DNA of 64,000 bases from Branchinecta lynchi (GCA_023053575.1 JAKZAP010000013.1:19997689-20061688), one strand, 5' to 3'. Shown: positions 1 to 11,929, counted from the stretch's first letter. Program-made: numbers and translations. The notes: generated from the sequence alone by a model not told the origin.

Positions 1-121
1 GAACCTTCAACCTCAAGTGTTTCTTTAGATCCGGTTGTTTCTCACAAAGTAGAGTCCTGGATCAGAAAAAATGAGTCAGAGTCGGGTAAACCAGCAGAAG
101 GATGGATCTTTCTTGACCCTG
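1..121 (+). CDS. CCPG1-like gene, first visible exon (5' partial)
   Basis: The frame is open from base 1 and ends at a GTAAGT donor at 122, leaving one base (phase 1). It carries the candidate LC3-interacting region E-G-W-I-F-L-D-P with acidic and serine residues around it. No start codon is visible, so the exon or the gene begins upstream. Confidence 0.6.
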
Positions 122-3100
122 GTAAGTGTGATAAAGTACAATCCTCACTTTGCGAAACTTTTAATTCTGTATATGGAAAGGCCACCTGAACTTGTGGAAT
201 TGAGCTAGCGGAATTCTTATAACTTTCAGACTTAAATGCTTTTTTGGATCACTGCAGACTGCTGTAGTAGATGCATAGCTTTGTTCCTGACTAATCATGG
301 TTACTTTCTGTCAACACCGAAGACATGTAGGTTGATGTCAGCATCAGTCAAATATCCTAAATTAAATTGCATGTAAGGCAAAGCATGCAAGGAAAAGCTA
401 TTTTGTGGCTTATGCTTTAATAATAAACAACAGCATAGAAAAAATTGGATTCGAAACAGGCACCGAACTGTGTGTGTCCCAACTTAGGTTCGCTGAAGCC
501 CTGTCTGGTCTTTTAAGCCCTTTGTAGAAATGTACTACATTCCTCGCTTCAGTTGATGATGGAGGAACTGCAATGCGAATTGGAAAGAACAGCCAAAGCA
601 TAGACTACCTTAGGCGAATTCCCCTTTTATCCAAAACAAACCGTGTAGCCTAAAGCCTGTGGAGAGACTCTTTTTTTTCTTTGTTACCCTCCCATAGGTG
701 GTGGGAGGAACCACCTCGAGAGTCAGTTCCAGGCCGCACCTTTTGTCTGGGCCTGAGAGGTATCCAGTAATAGCTAACCATCGTCTTACAAGGAACTTTT
801 TCACTGCATATTTGTAGGCCATGTCACACATTTCTGATTGTTTGTTATGGAAAACAAAGTATGTGCCATATAATACCCACAATTTGAAATTTGCGGTTGT
901 TTTATCGGTTATTTCAGATGCCAGAAACGTAGTAAATTACAGGTAAAATCTGAATAAGTAGAACTTCAGGCTTAGGCCTACGCCGTTGCCATGCGGTTTT
1001 GTACCAGAAGGATCCTCAGTTGCATTGTATGACTATCTGCCAACCTGCTTGGTAAAATAGCTTGTTAATTTGGGCTTGGCAATTTTTTTAAGGGTTTTTA
1101 AGGGTTTATTTTAAAAGAAACATAATGTCCAGTGGCAAACTTGTAAGGGATTAATTACCCTCAAAACAAAACATCAACAACAAAAAAGACAAAAGTTTGA
1201 ATTTCTTGCCAAATTCGAGCCACAGAACCGAAAATGACCTCGAGAGTTGTTTGTCGAATTCGAGCCTCAAAACGAGCCACACAAACCTTGTTGTTAGCGA
1301 AAAGACATGGGCCGTGGGCTACACAAACAAGCGTGGAAACACTGTTTTCGAACCACAACCGAGCCATGGACTCGAGGAAAAAGCCTATGGTGAGGACATG
1401 GATCGAAACCTTTTGAGTTGAGCGTCGAAATGTAGTCTCAGGACTCTCAGGTGCTGTAAAGTGGGTCTTATCAGCACTTCAGCCCATTAACAGTCATTAT
1501 GTTTAAAAATTTGCCGATAATATTTAATCTTTTTTTCAGATTCAGATAAGGACAGTGTAATGTCCGAGGGATCGTCTGATTCGATCATTATTGTCGGTGG
1601 TGAAGGACGAGATCGTCCTCCAGTTGTTCTGGGGTCTAGAGGTGGCTATGTTGGTACGTATGCTATGTCTGCCAGACGATTTGTCTTCTCTACTGCAGTT
1701 CGCGCACTATCTAGTGAATCGCCGGTCCAAGCGGTTAATTACTACTTGTAAAGTCGGAGCAAAGCTGTATTACGAAAAGGGAGAGATGGAAGCTGTACAA
1801 CGCATGAGTATTATAATTAGTTGGTGGCGTGAAGACACCATAGGACTTCTGTTGAGTAAGGTTTAGTCTCTTGGGAGTATAGGTTTTTAGGTCAAGGGGT
1901 TTATTTAATAATAGGTTTATTTTCGATTTGAACGGTTCAGGGGAACCCGAAAAAATATTGATGATTAAATTAACTTCTATGTAGTGCGTCACGGTACCCG
2001 ACATTTGGCAAAGGGTAACCGGTCTTTGGCAGGCCGTCTCAAACTGTGGTTATACTGAGTGTTTGGCATAGCCGGTTCAAAAATCATGGATTTGGACGGA
2101 TTTCAACAACAGGCTCTTTTTGTGCTTTAGAAAGTTGACTATAGCCGGATCCTTGACTTCCACATCCCTCTATTTCTTTTGTTAATATCTTCAAAACGTT
2201 TAACAAAAGCGTTTAATTTGAGTGTGGAACATAGAGCAGATGCCGCTCACGGTCACCCCACCCCGCCAAGCCAAATTCGCCGTATTCCAGTTCAGCGCTA
2301 CAGTTGGAATAGTTTCTCTTGACCCCCCCCCCCCCCATTATCTCATATTCAACGCTTGCGTAAAGGTAGTAAAAAGTCAGACCCATAAGGTGGTGGGTAT
2401 TAAAATGAGAACACAGGATCAGGATTTTCCGGCCGGAATTCCTGCACTTTCATGATCAAGTGGACAAAATTTCAACTTTTCCATATGGAAGTGATGATGG
2501 TGCTGACAATCCGGGCAGGAATTTCAGTCCGGGAGCTCCCGATCCTGATCGTGGGTCCGCACTATTACCTGGGAAGCTGAATGCAGATTTGAATATGATG
2601 CCTGTGATTCAGGAAAGGTGAGAGCCCTTTAAGCGCAGCCTTAATGTTCCTCAGTAGATGCTTTATTCAGTGGAAATTCTGTCATTGTGATTTGTTTTCT
2701 TTTTAAGCTTCTTGCGGTCTTTCCATTATTGTTGTTGACAGTAATGTTCTTTTTTTCAGTTCTTTCTTTGTTCTTTTTCTTCTTCTTTATTTAATTACTC
2801 TGTCTCTGTGTACGTTTGTGTATTATGATGGGCAATCTATTATTATTATCATTTCCTACTCGTCAATCTGTGGATATATTTTGCTATATCTAATACATGT
2901 GCTGCTGGTGAGGAATAGGAGGACTAGATAGATAGACAAATCTTTGTATTCACCACAAACTTATCATGGCTCTCGACAAATATGTTTGGTATAGTCGTTC
3001 GGAGGGGCGCTAGTCCGCATGAAAGCGTCGAACTGGAATATGGCAAATAGAAAGTGGCATTTCTTCTGCACGATTGTCAGTCAATCTTATTCATGTGGTT

Positions 3101-6100
3101 TCGGTTCACTGGGACCAGGTGGATAGCGTGGTGGGCCTGACCTTAAGTTCACTCTCAAAACCAATCAACAAAACGAGGGGTAGGGATGTCGTAGGTAGCC
3201 TAGGGCTCAGACGCACTCCTCTTTCTCGCTCAGTAAATAAATGTATACTTCTCAGTAGTATTTACAAAAAGTCTCCTTTGTCAACAAGATGTTATGTTGA
3301 ATCACTCGCTACCGGACATGATCAAGTGATGATGATAATGATGGATCGTTTTCTTCCAGGTAACAAAGACAATTAAAGACATACGTCATCTATCAGCAAT
3401 ATCCTGAGCTTATTGCCTGCCTAGATGGCGTATGTGTTTACACCTTGGTTGGGAATGATAAAAAAACATGATGTGGCCCTCTGAGCCACAACACTTAGTA
3501 CTTATTGCTGTTTTCTTTCGCAGAGTCATTGGGAGATGCAGCGGAAAGCGTGCAAACGCCAGATGGCATTGACGGCGGTAGATCAGAGAGGGGGCTAGTG
3601 CTGCGATCAGCCAATCGGGTTGCAAGAGCGAGATCCGAACCGCAGAGAACGTATATCCATAAGAGAAATCAGACCGTCAACCAAACCCTGAATATGATGC
3701 TAGCATTAACGTTTTCACTTGGACTTGGGCTTGGAATCGGGCATTTCTTAGGTAAGTAAGGTCTTTCCAGACTATCTGTCCTTCATGCCTATCAGGAATA
3801 AATAATTAATCTTCAGGAGAATGTCTAACTAGTGTTCCAGGCTATAGACCATTCGGCAGCGTAGGTGCGTAGCATTTTGTCATGCCCTTTTTTTTTTTAT
3901 TACATTAGAACCGCACGAATAGGCCTGTTTATGGCTTGTAACCCGGCAAATATTTTTCATAACCTCTTCAGTTGGGTTCATGATTTTGAATCAAAAGAAT
4001 TATATTTTTTATAATGTAGATATGCTTGCTTATCCGAACATTCGCGTCATAAAATTATCGCTATTTGTTTGTGTGTATTTTACAGTGCTCAGTTTAAAGA
4101 AATAAGAGGAGAAATTACATTGAGATAGAAATGCACAAGATCTAAAAATAAACATAGAACACAGAAAAGGGACTTTTATGACAACTACTCTTCCGTTAAA
4201 CTTCCGTTTTCTACTTATTATATTTTCGGAAACTTTACTTTTTAAAGTTGATGAAGAGCATTCAGAAGTTTGCGGTTTGAGAGGGTACCTCACTAACCTG
4301 TCAGTTAATTCGATTTTTCGTCTACAGATCTCCTCTGACGCTGATCTACTTGCTCTCAGTAGTTGACAGGCTTAAGGTACGCACATATACAGTTCGATAA
4401 GATTTCACATCCGAAAACACGCCTGCGAAATATGCGTTGCTACACTAGGAAACACAGGATCCGCTGTTTCAACAGATAACACTTGGATTAAAACAAACAA
4501 AAACAAACAGGTAACACTTGGGATGTTACCTCTTATGTTTTCTTAAATGGACGCATTGAAATATTATGTATAACAAGCATTGTCAGGAAGAACGGGAAAA
4601 CCGGCAAAAAAAGGCATCTGCTGACTTTCTTGATATCATCAAGACAAACGAAAAAGTCAGCAGGTTTTTTTCCCATGGTGTTTCGGCTCTGGCTATATTC
4701 ATAACGTTCTTGCGCGTAACGTTTGAAAAACATAACAGCTGACATCCCAAGGTTCATCTGTTGAGATTGCACATCCTTGTATTATCTGATTACAAACCAG
4801 TCCCCGCTGTTAAAACCTCACTCGGCCCCCCTTGGTTTTGATAACAAACTTGGAGAAACATGCATAATCATTATGTCTTACCAGTGCGATATCTTACCCA
4901 AGCTATAGGCAGCTAGTCTGCTTCCAAAAGAGCAAAACACGGTCAGGGATAGTGCCGTTAAGCCGCGTTCGCAAGCATGCCTAGGTACGTGCTAATGCTT
5001 AGCCAGGCATCGAGTTCTAGAGCCTCGAACTCCGTTATATATTCCTTCAAGCTGACTGCGAGTTGTATTTGACGGTGCAAAACGAATAGTCAGCTACATT
5101 TTATTAGAGCTATATTTTGGCCATTCTTGGCAAGGGTCCTCTTCAGGCTGAAGCCGCCCAAGCTGGAAAATGAACTTAGATAGTCCTTCATCCCAAGCTG
5201 ACTGCGAATCATATTTGACGGTGCAAAAACGGATAAGTCAGCTACATTTCATTAGAGCATTATATAAAATGAACTTGTGGCAAAACAATTAAAGATTCTT
5301 CCTTAAATATCTGATTTTGTGAGATTCTTGTCTGAAAATTTGTTAGAGTTAAAGCTGGTGCTGTGATTTCATCCTGGACACTGCTGCTGTTTTTGCTGTT
5401 CAATTGGGTCGTCGTAAGGGTAGAGATTCTTCTGCACTTTGCTGCTGGAGTCACCTGTCTCTTTATCTTCCTTCCCGCTAAGATGGATACTTGTCGGCGG
5501 CATGTATGAGCGATTTGAAGTTGCGTACTTAGGCGATATATTCGAACTCCGTGCCTGTCCCAAAATCTGTGCCTAGGCATGGGTGTGAACGGTGATGTTA
5601 GACACGTGCCTAGACATCTGTGCTTGGCTATTCGTGCTTGCGAACGGCGCTTTAATATTCACCTAGAAACTTGAAATCACGGAAATGACGCTAGATGGAA
5701 CGATTAGGGCGTAGAATGAAGTAGTAATATAGGTAAGACTGGTCATTCAAGTAACTCACAATTTGTTGTGATTTTCTTCCTGTTCGGCTTGCATTTCTCC
5801 GACAATATTTCCCGTGGGTTATGTTCATTTGGAACGCGGTTGGAAATCGGGTAGGGATTTTCGATAAACTAAATTTTTAGTAGTGCCAGGATATTTAGCT
5901 AGTTTGGGGCACTGTCCCGAGTAAAATTTTGTTTTTCTCTGGGATTCAGTTCTTTTGCCGAAGATTCGAATTTTTTTAGCAGTGCCAGGTTATTTAGCTA
6001 AATCAAGGTATTGTTCCGGGCTTGGTAGCTCCACACTTCCCTTACCGCACACTTCCATTGGAATCAGATGTCTTCTAGGTTTAAGAATAAAATAACCTAC

Positions 6101-9100
6101 CATCTGAGAGTAGGTATGCAATAGAAACTGTGTTGGAAAATTCCCTATTTCAGATGTTGTTTCTGGATCAAACTATGCATACGGAAGAGACTTCGGACCC
6201 CTAAGTAAGACATGTGATTAAGGAATGAACTCCCATAGTCATAGTAACAAGCCCCCCCCCCCCACTTACTTCCTCCTTGCATCTTGTGAAGGGCTTACCC
6301 AGACATTATACCCGCATGGATGAACTGTGCCGCGTTTTAATTAGGAAACCCCATAGAAAATGATATGTCTGATCCCTGTCTCGACTAATAGAATGCTGTT
6401 GACTTTGAAATTGCACCTCAGTGAGCTATGTATTATTAGGATTTAGAAGTGTTGAGGATTTAGAGAAGTGTTGAGGAATTAGGATTTAGAAGTGTTGTTG
6501 ACTTTGAAATTGCACCTCAGTGAGCTATGTATTATTAGGATTTAGAAGTGTTGACTAAACGTGTTCAGAAACCTTAACTGTCTGGTTCGCGCGATGTTCA
6601 CTGTGCAAAAATCCAATCCCTCTCAAGAATTCAATCCCTTTTCTCAAGGATTCAGTCCCTTTTCTTAAGAATTCAATCCCTTTTCTCAAAAATTCAATCC
6701 CTTTTCTCAAGAATTCAATCCCTTTTCTCAAGAATTCAATCCCTTTTCTTAAGAATTCAATCCTTTTTCTCAAGAATTCAATCCCTTTTTTCAAGAATTC
6801 AATCCCTTTTCTCAAGAATGCAATCCCTTTTCTCAAGAATTCAATCCCTTTTCTTGGGATTTCTATCCCTTTTCTCAAGGGTCGAATCCATTTTCTCAGG
6901 AATTCGACAGTTTGTAGTATGGGTCAGGTTTCTACGTTTAAATGAACCCTTCGTCAGTAGATTTTGAAAATTAGAAATTCGTGTGCAGTAGAAATGACTA
7001 CCCTCTGGCCACCCCAGTAAGCGACTGAATGGCTTGTAGAACTACAGAAAAGTCTTACAGACAATATGCCTATAGGAACTCACTGGACACATCTGGATTT
7101 CCAGTTTCAGGGGAAAATTTCGGAAAAACAAGACTGATTCGCGATTGCTGTCCATACAATCCTGATATGCTCAGAAACCTCAATAGCGTCTAAAAATCTT
7201 CCTATCCTGAATACAGAAAATATGATATTAGCCAGCCTAAAATCTGTAGGCAAAAGTATATAAAGTTTAACTGAAAGCCAACTTATTTTTCTATCATTTA
7301 ACTGAATACACTGCAATATTTGGATTGTGTAAAGGGCCTTTTTTTTATTTTTCACTGCTTGCTCTAGAATTCAGGATATCTACGGCCGTCCTCACAATGC
7401 AAAATTCCACTATGGCGCAGAAAGTTCGAATCTCAATCGAAACACGGCTTTTCAGAGGCCAGTGATCATCTTGCGGAAGGTAGCTCATTGCGGGAACACT
7501 TTATTTTTCGTAAACCATTTTCGTCAAGCACACAACACAAGCGCATACAGGTACCACAAATCTGACAGGAATTTCCACTATTTCAAAATCGAATATTCGG
7601 GACTCACTGAGCAACGAAGTAACGCATTTAAAGAGGCTTTAAGTGTAGAAGTGATGGGTAACTAGGAGCGTGTTCCACCCTTCCACAAATAGTAACTATT
7701 ACTTACCATTTCCGTTCCAACCTCACCAAAAGCTACTACGATGACCGTTCCAATCTTCTCGAAATAGTAACTATTTGCTTAGCACGCTCGGGACCGTAGT
7801 AACTACGGATCTCTGTAACGTGATTGGTCGGATTCGCCCGTGGCATGATATTCTGCTGGAAAATAGATAAATCGTTCCAGCCCTGACGGCAAAAAGCCAG
7901 AATTCGTGACGTCATGCCTAGTAACTACGGTAAGTAGGATGGAACACGCTCGAGATTGTCCTATCTCTGCCCTTTTCAGTTAAGCTTTAACTTCGTTCCA
8001 TATAGTTTTCGTTTGTTTAGCATGGGAATTCTTTGTCACAGGCCCAGTTTGATGCCTCATAGTTTACAGTGGTGTACCAGTTGGCTAGGGAAGGGTAATT
8101 TTCGTGCAGCAGACTGTACTTTGCTCTTCTAGGTCTTACTGACGACTTTCCAACCCGCGACCCATCATGCCCTCTATACCAGGCCAACCTTGACAAAATG
8201 AAGCAGCTTCATAAACCCGACACCGAAGAGCAGCAGTTCAACGCCGGTGAGGAAGACATCTTTTCCTCTGTGGAGACTGGCGGTGGTTTCCCTCGTAAAA
8301 TGGAAGCACCGCAAGTGCCGATAGAGCAAATGAAAAGTATTTTTGGGTCTCTCGCTAATGGAAAAACAGGCTTAGACGACTGTTTGGAAAAGAACGACGA
8401 AACTTCTGAAGCCTTGGATGTTGACAGCTCTGGGAAAGATAGGATCTTGGCGTCATCAGAATTCGTAGCGCAAGATCCGACTTTTGATGATTCCTTAGTA
8501 GTCAAGTACGATTCAGAGTCAAGCGGGAGTGACGGAAGTTCAAGGGATCCCATTTTGAAAGATGGGTTGATGGGTCGTGAAGATCTTGTCAGTGGTAGCC
8601 CAGACGGAGTGAACGTTTATCCGGAAACAGATGAACATACCCCCGTTTTGGCCTCGTCCGACCCTATTGTGAAAGGCAGTTCAACGATAGAGCAGAGTAC
8701 AACAGGAGATCGTTTAGAAGCAGTTAAAGGCACCACCGATGGAGTCAGAAGCACGGAGGAGGTGCTGGGGAACATACCTGCTGACGTTGAGGTCTCAGAC
8801 GATTTGTCCTTCAGCAAGACGGAGTTTTACGGCTCTAAGAAAATTAGTTCAGATGGCGGTGTTGAAGACCGTTCCTTAATTAAGCCTGCTTTTGAGGGTA
8901 CGAAATCTGACAGACTTGGACATGGCGTGGTTTCAGACGATTTGGGGCTTGACAAAGCTACGTTTTATGGGGTTAGTTCCTCGCCGGATAAACCAGCGGC
9001 TACCGTAAGGAAGACTGAAGTTAAACGCGACCGCATCCTATCTAAAGCCGAATTCTACGGAATGCCTGCAGGAAACGGCGCGCTTGCCCACGAAAGTATT

Positions 9101-10138
9101 ATGGACGCTGCCTCTGGCTCTCCCGAAGATTTGAAAATCATCCCTGAATTGGATTCTGTTCAAACTTCAGTCTTTGATAACAAGATGTCAGCCCCTGCGA
9201 TTTTTAAGCGCGGAATTCAAGCAGCAAATGGTGACGAGGATCGCCGTACAACGATTGAAGAAAACGCTGATGCTACAGTCGAGGTTGACCAGTCAGAAGT
9301 TGGAGCTTGGAACCGGACGAAGAAAGAAAAAGATCGAAAGAATTCCGATTTGAAAGATGAACGTAAATATGGGAATGACAAGCACGGAGATCATCCAAAA
9401 GATAAGAAGAATCTGAAGGAAGGAAATTATGGGGGAAAGCACGTAGAAAAACAGAAAGATGGAAAAACTGAGAAAGATGCCAAAAATAGAGATTTGTCTC
9501 CGAAGAACAAGCATAAAGCAGAGGATTTCAAGCAGGAAAGCGACAGAATAAAACCCGGACCGAACGACATAGAAATTCCCAAAGAGCAATACAGAAAGGA
9601 GAAACGCGAAAAATCAAAGGAAACGGAAGCCAAACGGAGCAAAAGTGGAGATTGTAACAGGGATAAAGGAGACATGGAGTCGACCAAAGACGAAAAGCTA
9701 GGTGACAGAGCGAAGCAAGATCATCAAAAAGAAAAGGAGACCAAGGAAACAGAGAGAAAAAAGAGGGAGGATACGAAGAAGCCCAATGGAGAAGAACAAT
9801 CGCTAAAGGAGAAACGACATTTTAAAGAAGAAACGCGGAAGGAACGCGAGAGATATGATAGCCGTGAGAATGTCAGGAAAGATATCAAGAAGGATAAATC
9901 AGAGAACTTTGACCGAAAAGCAGGCAGAGAAAGGCGAGACAGTAAAAATGAACATCATCAAAAGAACAGCCACGAAAAGATTGATAAAAAACAGAGGGAA
10001 AGGAAAGAGAAATCGAAAAACTCGAAAGAAAATTATAATAGACGAGAAAAGTATGACTCACGGGAGAAAGAATTTCGTGGAAAGCCTCAGTCGGGAGACA
10101 ACAGAAAGAAAAAGCGCAACACACGCAGCTACGAATGA
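1..10138 (+). CDS. CCPG1/PBXIP1-like single-pass membrane protein (3' part of gene; exons 1-121, 1540-1653, 3524-3751, 8133-10138)
   Basis: Four exons join with consensus GT/AG sites, all in phase 1, giving 822 residues plus stop; the 5' end lies outside the window. Seen (residues numbered from the window edge): G-W-I-F-L at 34-38, S-S-D-S-I-I-I-V at 52-59, one hydrophobic segment at about 135-155 ending G-I-G-H-F-L-G, then about 665 polar residues, the last 300 Lys/Glu/Arg-rich. Known: vertebrate CCPG1 is an ER-phagy receptor with an N-terminal cytosolic G-W-x-x-I LC3-binding motif, S-D-I-type FIP200-binding motifs, a single TM ending G-F-G-H-F-Y-G and a lumenal C-terminus. The order of motifs matches. 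Inferred: an ER or nuclear-envelope membrane protein of this family, N-terminus cytosolic. The coiled coil of vertebrate members is not evident, so a missed exon in the 4.4-kb third intron, or another family, is possible. Confidence 0.5.
122..1539 (+). other. Intron of CCPG1-like gene with repeat relics
   Basis: Non-coding. Positions 1085-1190 resemble the LINE 3' end found again at 27590-27670 (shared stretch around GTAAGGGATTAATTACCCTC). Positions 1195-1400 are a copy of a repeat also present at 25550-25720 (AATTCGAGCCAC... motifs). No conserved coding exon was seen. Confidence 0.5.
1540..1653 (+). CDS. CCPG1-like gene, internal exon
   Basis: A T-rich tract ending in CAG precedes 1540 and a GTACGT donor follows at 1654. 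The 114 bases keep phase 1. The product is acidic and serine-rich at first (D-S-D-K-D-S then S-S-D-S-I-I-I-V-G-G-E), which resembles the FIP200-interacting S-D-I-V type of motif in CCPG1, then glycine- and proline-rich. Confidence 0.6.
1654..3523 (+). other. Intron of CCPG1-like gene
   Basis: Contains a worn copy of the CTATGCCAAA-type foldback family (about 1930-2100), a poly-C run at 2322-2336 and a copy of the dispersed GGAATTCCAGCCCGGGAGC repeat at about 2400-2590. Positions 2640-3500 show nothing recognisable. Confidence 0.45.
2400..2590 (+). repeat. Dispersed repeat (GGCAGGAATTCCAGCCCGG family)
   Basis: The same motif string (ATGATGATGGTGC, then GGGCAGGAATT, then CCGGGAGC, then CCTGAT) recurs in reverse orientation at 10905-11040, more worn at 18310-18580 and 25205-25300, and near 48830-48960. 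This shows that the apparently open frame here is repeat DNA, not an exon. Confidence 0.65.
3524..3751 (+). CDS. CCPG1-like gene, transmembrane exon
   Basis: The acceptor is TTTCTTTCGCAG and the donor GTAAGT at 3752; 228 bases, phase 1 on both sides. An Arg-rich juxtamembrane stretch (R-V-A-R-A-R-S-E-P-Q-R) leads into N-M-M-L-A-L-T-F-S-L-G-L-G-L-G-I-G-H-F-L, the single predicted membrane helix. The positive charge before the helix favours a cytosolic N-terminus. Confidence 0.7.
5041..5560 (+). repeat. Dispersed ~500-bp repeat (AAGCTGACTGCGAATCATAT family)
   Basis: Contains the strings CAAGCTGACTGCGA, TATTTGACGGTGCAAAACG, AGTCAGCTACATTTTATTAG and GGCAAGGGTCCTCTTCAGGC, then a 250-bp block (from about 5280) that recurs at 53770-54030. 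The first ~120 bp is itself repeated in the copy (5041 and 5193). Other copies lie at 11930-12440 and 53675-54100. Confidence 0.7.
6617..6900 (+). repeat. 21-bp minisatellite
   Basis: About 13 tandem copies of a 21-bp unit, consensus AAGAATTCAATCCCTTTTCTC, diverging at both ends. Because 21 is a multiple of three, the - strand reads as an artificial L-R-K-G-I-E-F repeat protein. Confidence 0.95.
7666..7951. mobile_element. MITE, GAGCGTGTTCC family, 286 bp
   Basis: Starts GAGCGTGTTCCACCCT and ends AGGATGGAACACGCTC, perfect terminal inverted repeats apart from one base. The internal sequence matches copies at 16864-17136 and 34339-34620 nearly end to end. There is no coding capacity. Confidence 0.9.
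8133..10138 (+). CDS. CCPG1-like gene, large terminal exon with D-R-x-L-x-K-x-x-F-Y-G repeats and Lys/Glu-rich tail
   Basis: The acceptor TTGCTCTTCTAG ends at 8132. The exon starts with two bases that complete the codon left by the 3751 exon and stays open for 667 codons to TGA at 10136-10138. The internal ATG at 8198 need not be the start because the frame is open back to the acceptor. F-Y-G repeats occur at 8825, 8963 and 9053, and weaker ones near 8440 and 8866. From about 9300 the protein is dominated by Lys, Glu, Arg and Asp, as expected for a disordered or single-helix region. Placed after the TM, it would be lumenal in a CCPG1-type topology. Confidence 0.75.
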
Positions 10139-10904
10139 TAGTTTCGATTCGGGGACGCAGATAATGTTTTAGTGATGTTAGTTTTCGGAGCTGAATGTTG
10201 CGACTTTCTTGCAGTCCAGAATATCTATTGTAGACTAACGTCAGTCTCTCGATCGTAAAGACGCGATCGGGCGTGATAAAAGATGCAAGGTTTACAGTAC
10301 TGGCAGAAGTAATTGAAACAAACGGGTTAGAATTTAAATGCCCAGGTATATTGCAAATCATGATTGATAATTGTAAACACTAAACATTTGGATTTTTAGC
10401 CACGACCCTCGACTCTTCCAAACCAAGGTCTAAATGTCGCCGAATATAAGTAACATTGTAGAAAATACCTACCTAACAGTAACAGCTTCAAGAAGATCAA
10501 AAATGCACGGCATGGTCTTCCAAGGCTGTCCAAGTCCTCAAAATTGATTGTCCGGTCTCGCACTGTTTTCCGTTGACACGAGATTGTACCTCTGTAAGTC
10601 TATATTTCTTAAAGTTTTTTTCTTGTTTCCATGTGTTTGTTTTAGGACTAATTACTAATTAGTACACTAAGAAAAAAGTAAGGAATTAATGGCAAGTAAG
10701 TAAGTAATGGACTGGACTTTCTGCTACCGACGAAGTTAAATTTTTTCTTCGTCAGGGCGTCATTGGACGAAGGGGGTGCATTTAAATTCCCCTTTTTTGA
10801 TGCGATTGAAAAATGTGGGTAGGAAGAATAAATGCTTGCCGTTCCCTCATTTACCGAAAGCTCCTGAAGTTCGAGGGTTCACGGCTCGGATTAGAAGTAA
10901 GGCG

Positions 10905-11045
10905 CTTATGCCTTGGACACACTATCAGGGTCGGGTGCTCCCGGGCTGGAATTCCTGCCAGGATATTCCGCACCATCATCATTTCCGTAAGGAAAACTTG
11001 AGATTTTTTCAACTTTATGATAAAAGTTAAGAAAATCTGACCGGG
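10905..11045 (-). repeat. Dispersed repeat (GGCAGGAATTCCAGCCCGG family), inverted copy
   Basis: On the - strand this reads ACGGAAATGATGATGGTGC, then CAGGAATTCCAGCCCGGGAG, as in the copy at 2400-2590. It lies downstream of the CCPG1-like stop codon. Confidence 0.6.
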
Positions 11046-11929
11046 AAATCCTTATCGTGTGTTCGTACTATTACTGTTAAAAATAAGCGCGTAGTTCAAA
11101 ACGGCTGATTTGTCATTTGTGTTTTAAGTACAAGGCAACTCAACAGTTTAGTTTTGCATGAGTCAGTTAAACAGCGTCGGATTTGAATTGTGATGTTTAT
11201 CCTAGATCTCCCATTTTTTGGTGGTCTCTGGGCCAAATTTTACCACGATTGACCTTAGTTAATATAGTTACATTAGTGTATATCCCAATCTTGTTTTATA
11301 TCCATCATGTCGATATTGTTACCTAGCGTATTCGACCGCGGTACTTTTTCTCGATTTTCGTATTTTATTATCAAATATTTTTGCGAATAAACAAAAACCC
11401 TGAAACAATTTAAACTGTATACTCCTTTACCAGAAGCTGACTGCGAACCATGTGTACAAAATTGTACTAAACAGAAACGTCAACCATTTCTTATATACTC
11501 TATATGACCAAGTCCAGAAAATGCCAATGATCCCCAGGAAGAACGAGAAAACGTCGCCTTAACGACTCAAACTCAACCAACTCAAATCCTGTCCCAACTA
11601 ATCACGGCGATCGTTGGGGACAGCTGTGGTGCTGCTTCCGGCCCTTCCTCGAGGTACACGGCGATTCTGCATCGGCAAGGAGAGTTAGTCATCAAGAGTA
11701 TTGGTGTAGTAACTGCGAGCAAAACGTGACGGGCGTGATCAAGAAAAACAGTAATCGATCTTATTTTCTCTTTTTCCGCTCTATTCAAATTGCCATCTTC
11801 TTGGGTTGCTAGTTGACAAACTACGACGTGGGAAATCCTTATGCAGAGCTTATTACACAAATTTGAACAGCAGTTAAGCTTTCCTCCCATTTATATTTCG
11901 ACCCTTCTTGCAAGGGTCGTAAAATTGCA

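Larger units (their letters stand above)
3752..8132 (+). other. Third visible intron of CCPG1-like gene (4.4 kb)
   Basis: Holds a ~500-bp dispersed repeat (5041-5560), a 21-bp minisatellite (6617-6900), and a complete GAGCGTGTTCC MITE (7666-7951). Positions 4050-4170 look like a LINE tail. No further coding exon could be supported, although the coiled-coil exons expected from vertebrate relatives would belong here. Confidence 0.45.

Noticed and set aside
2405..2617. An open + frame ending in a GTGAGA donor that looked like an exon of the CCPG1-like gene.
   Set aside because: Most of it is a dispersed repeat found again, reversed, at 10905-11045, and the neighbouring exons already join in phase without it.
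6555..6878. A 107-codon - strand frame repeating L-R-K-G-I-E-F.
   Set aside because: Translation of a 21-bp minisatellite inside an intron.
9293..10361. Several - strand frames of 86-158 codons under the large CCPG1-like exon.
   Set aside because: Shadows of the Lys/Glu-rich coding exon, whose + strand frame is supported by splice phase.
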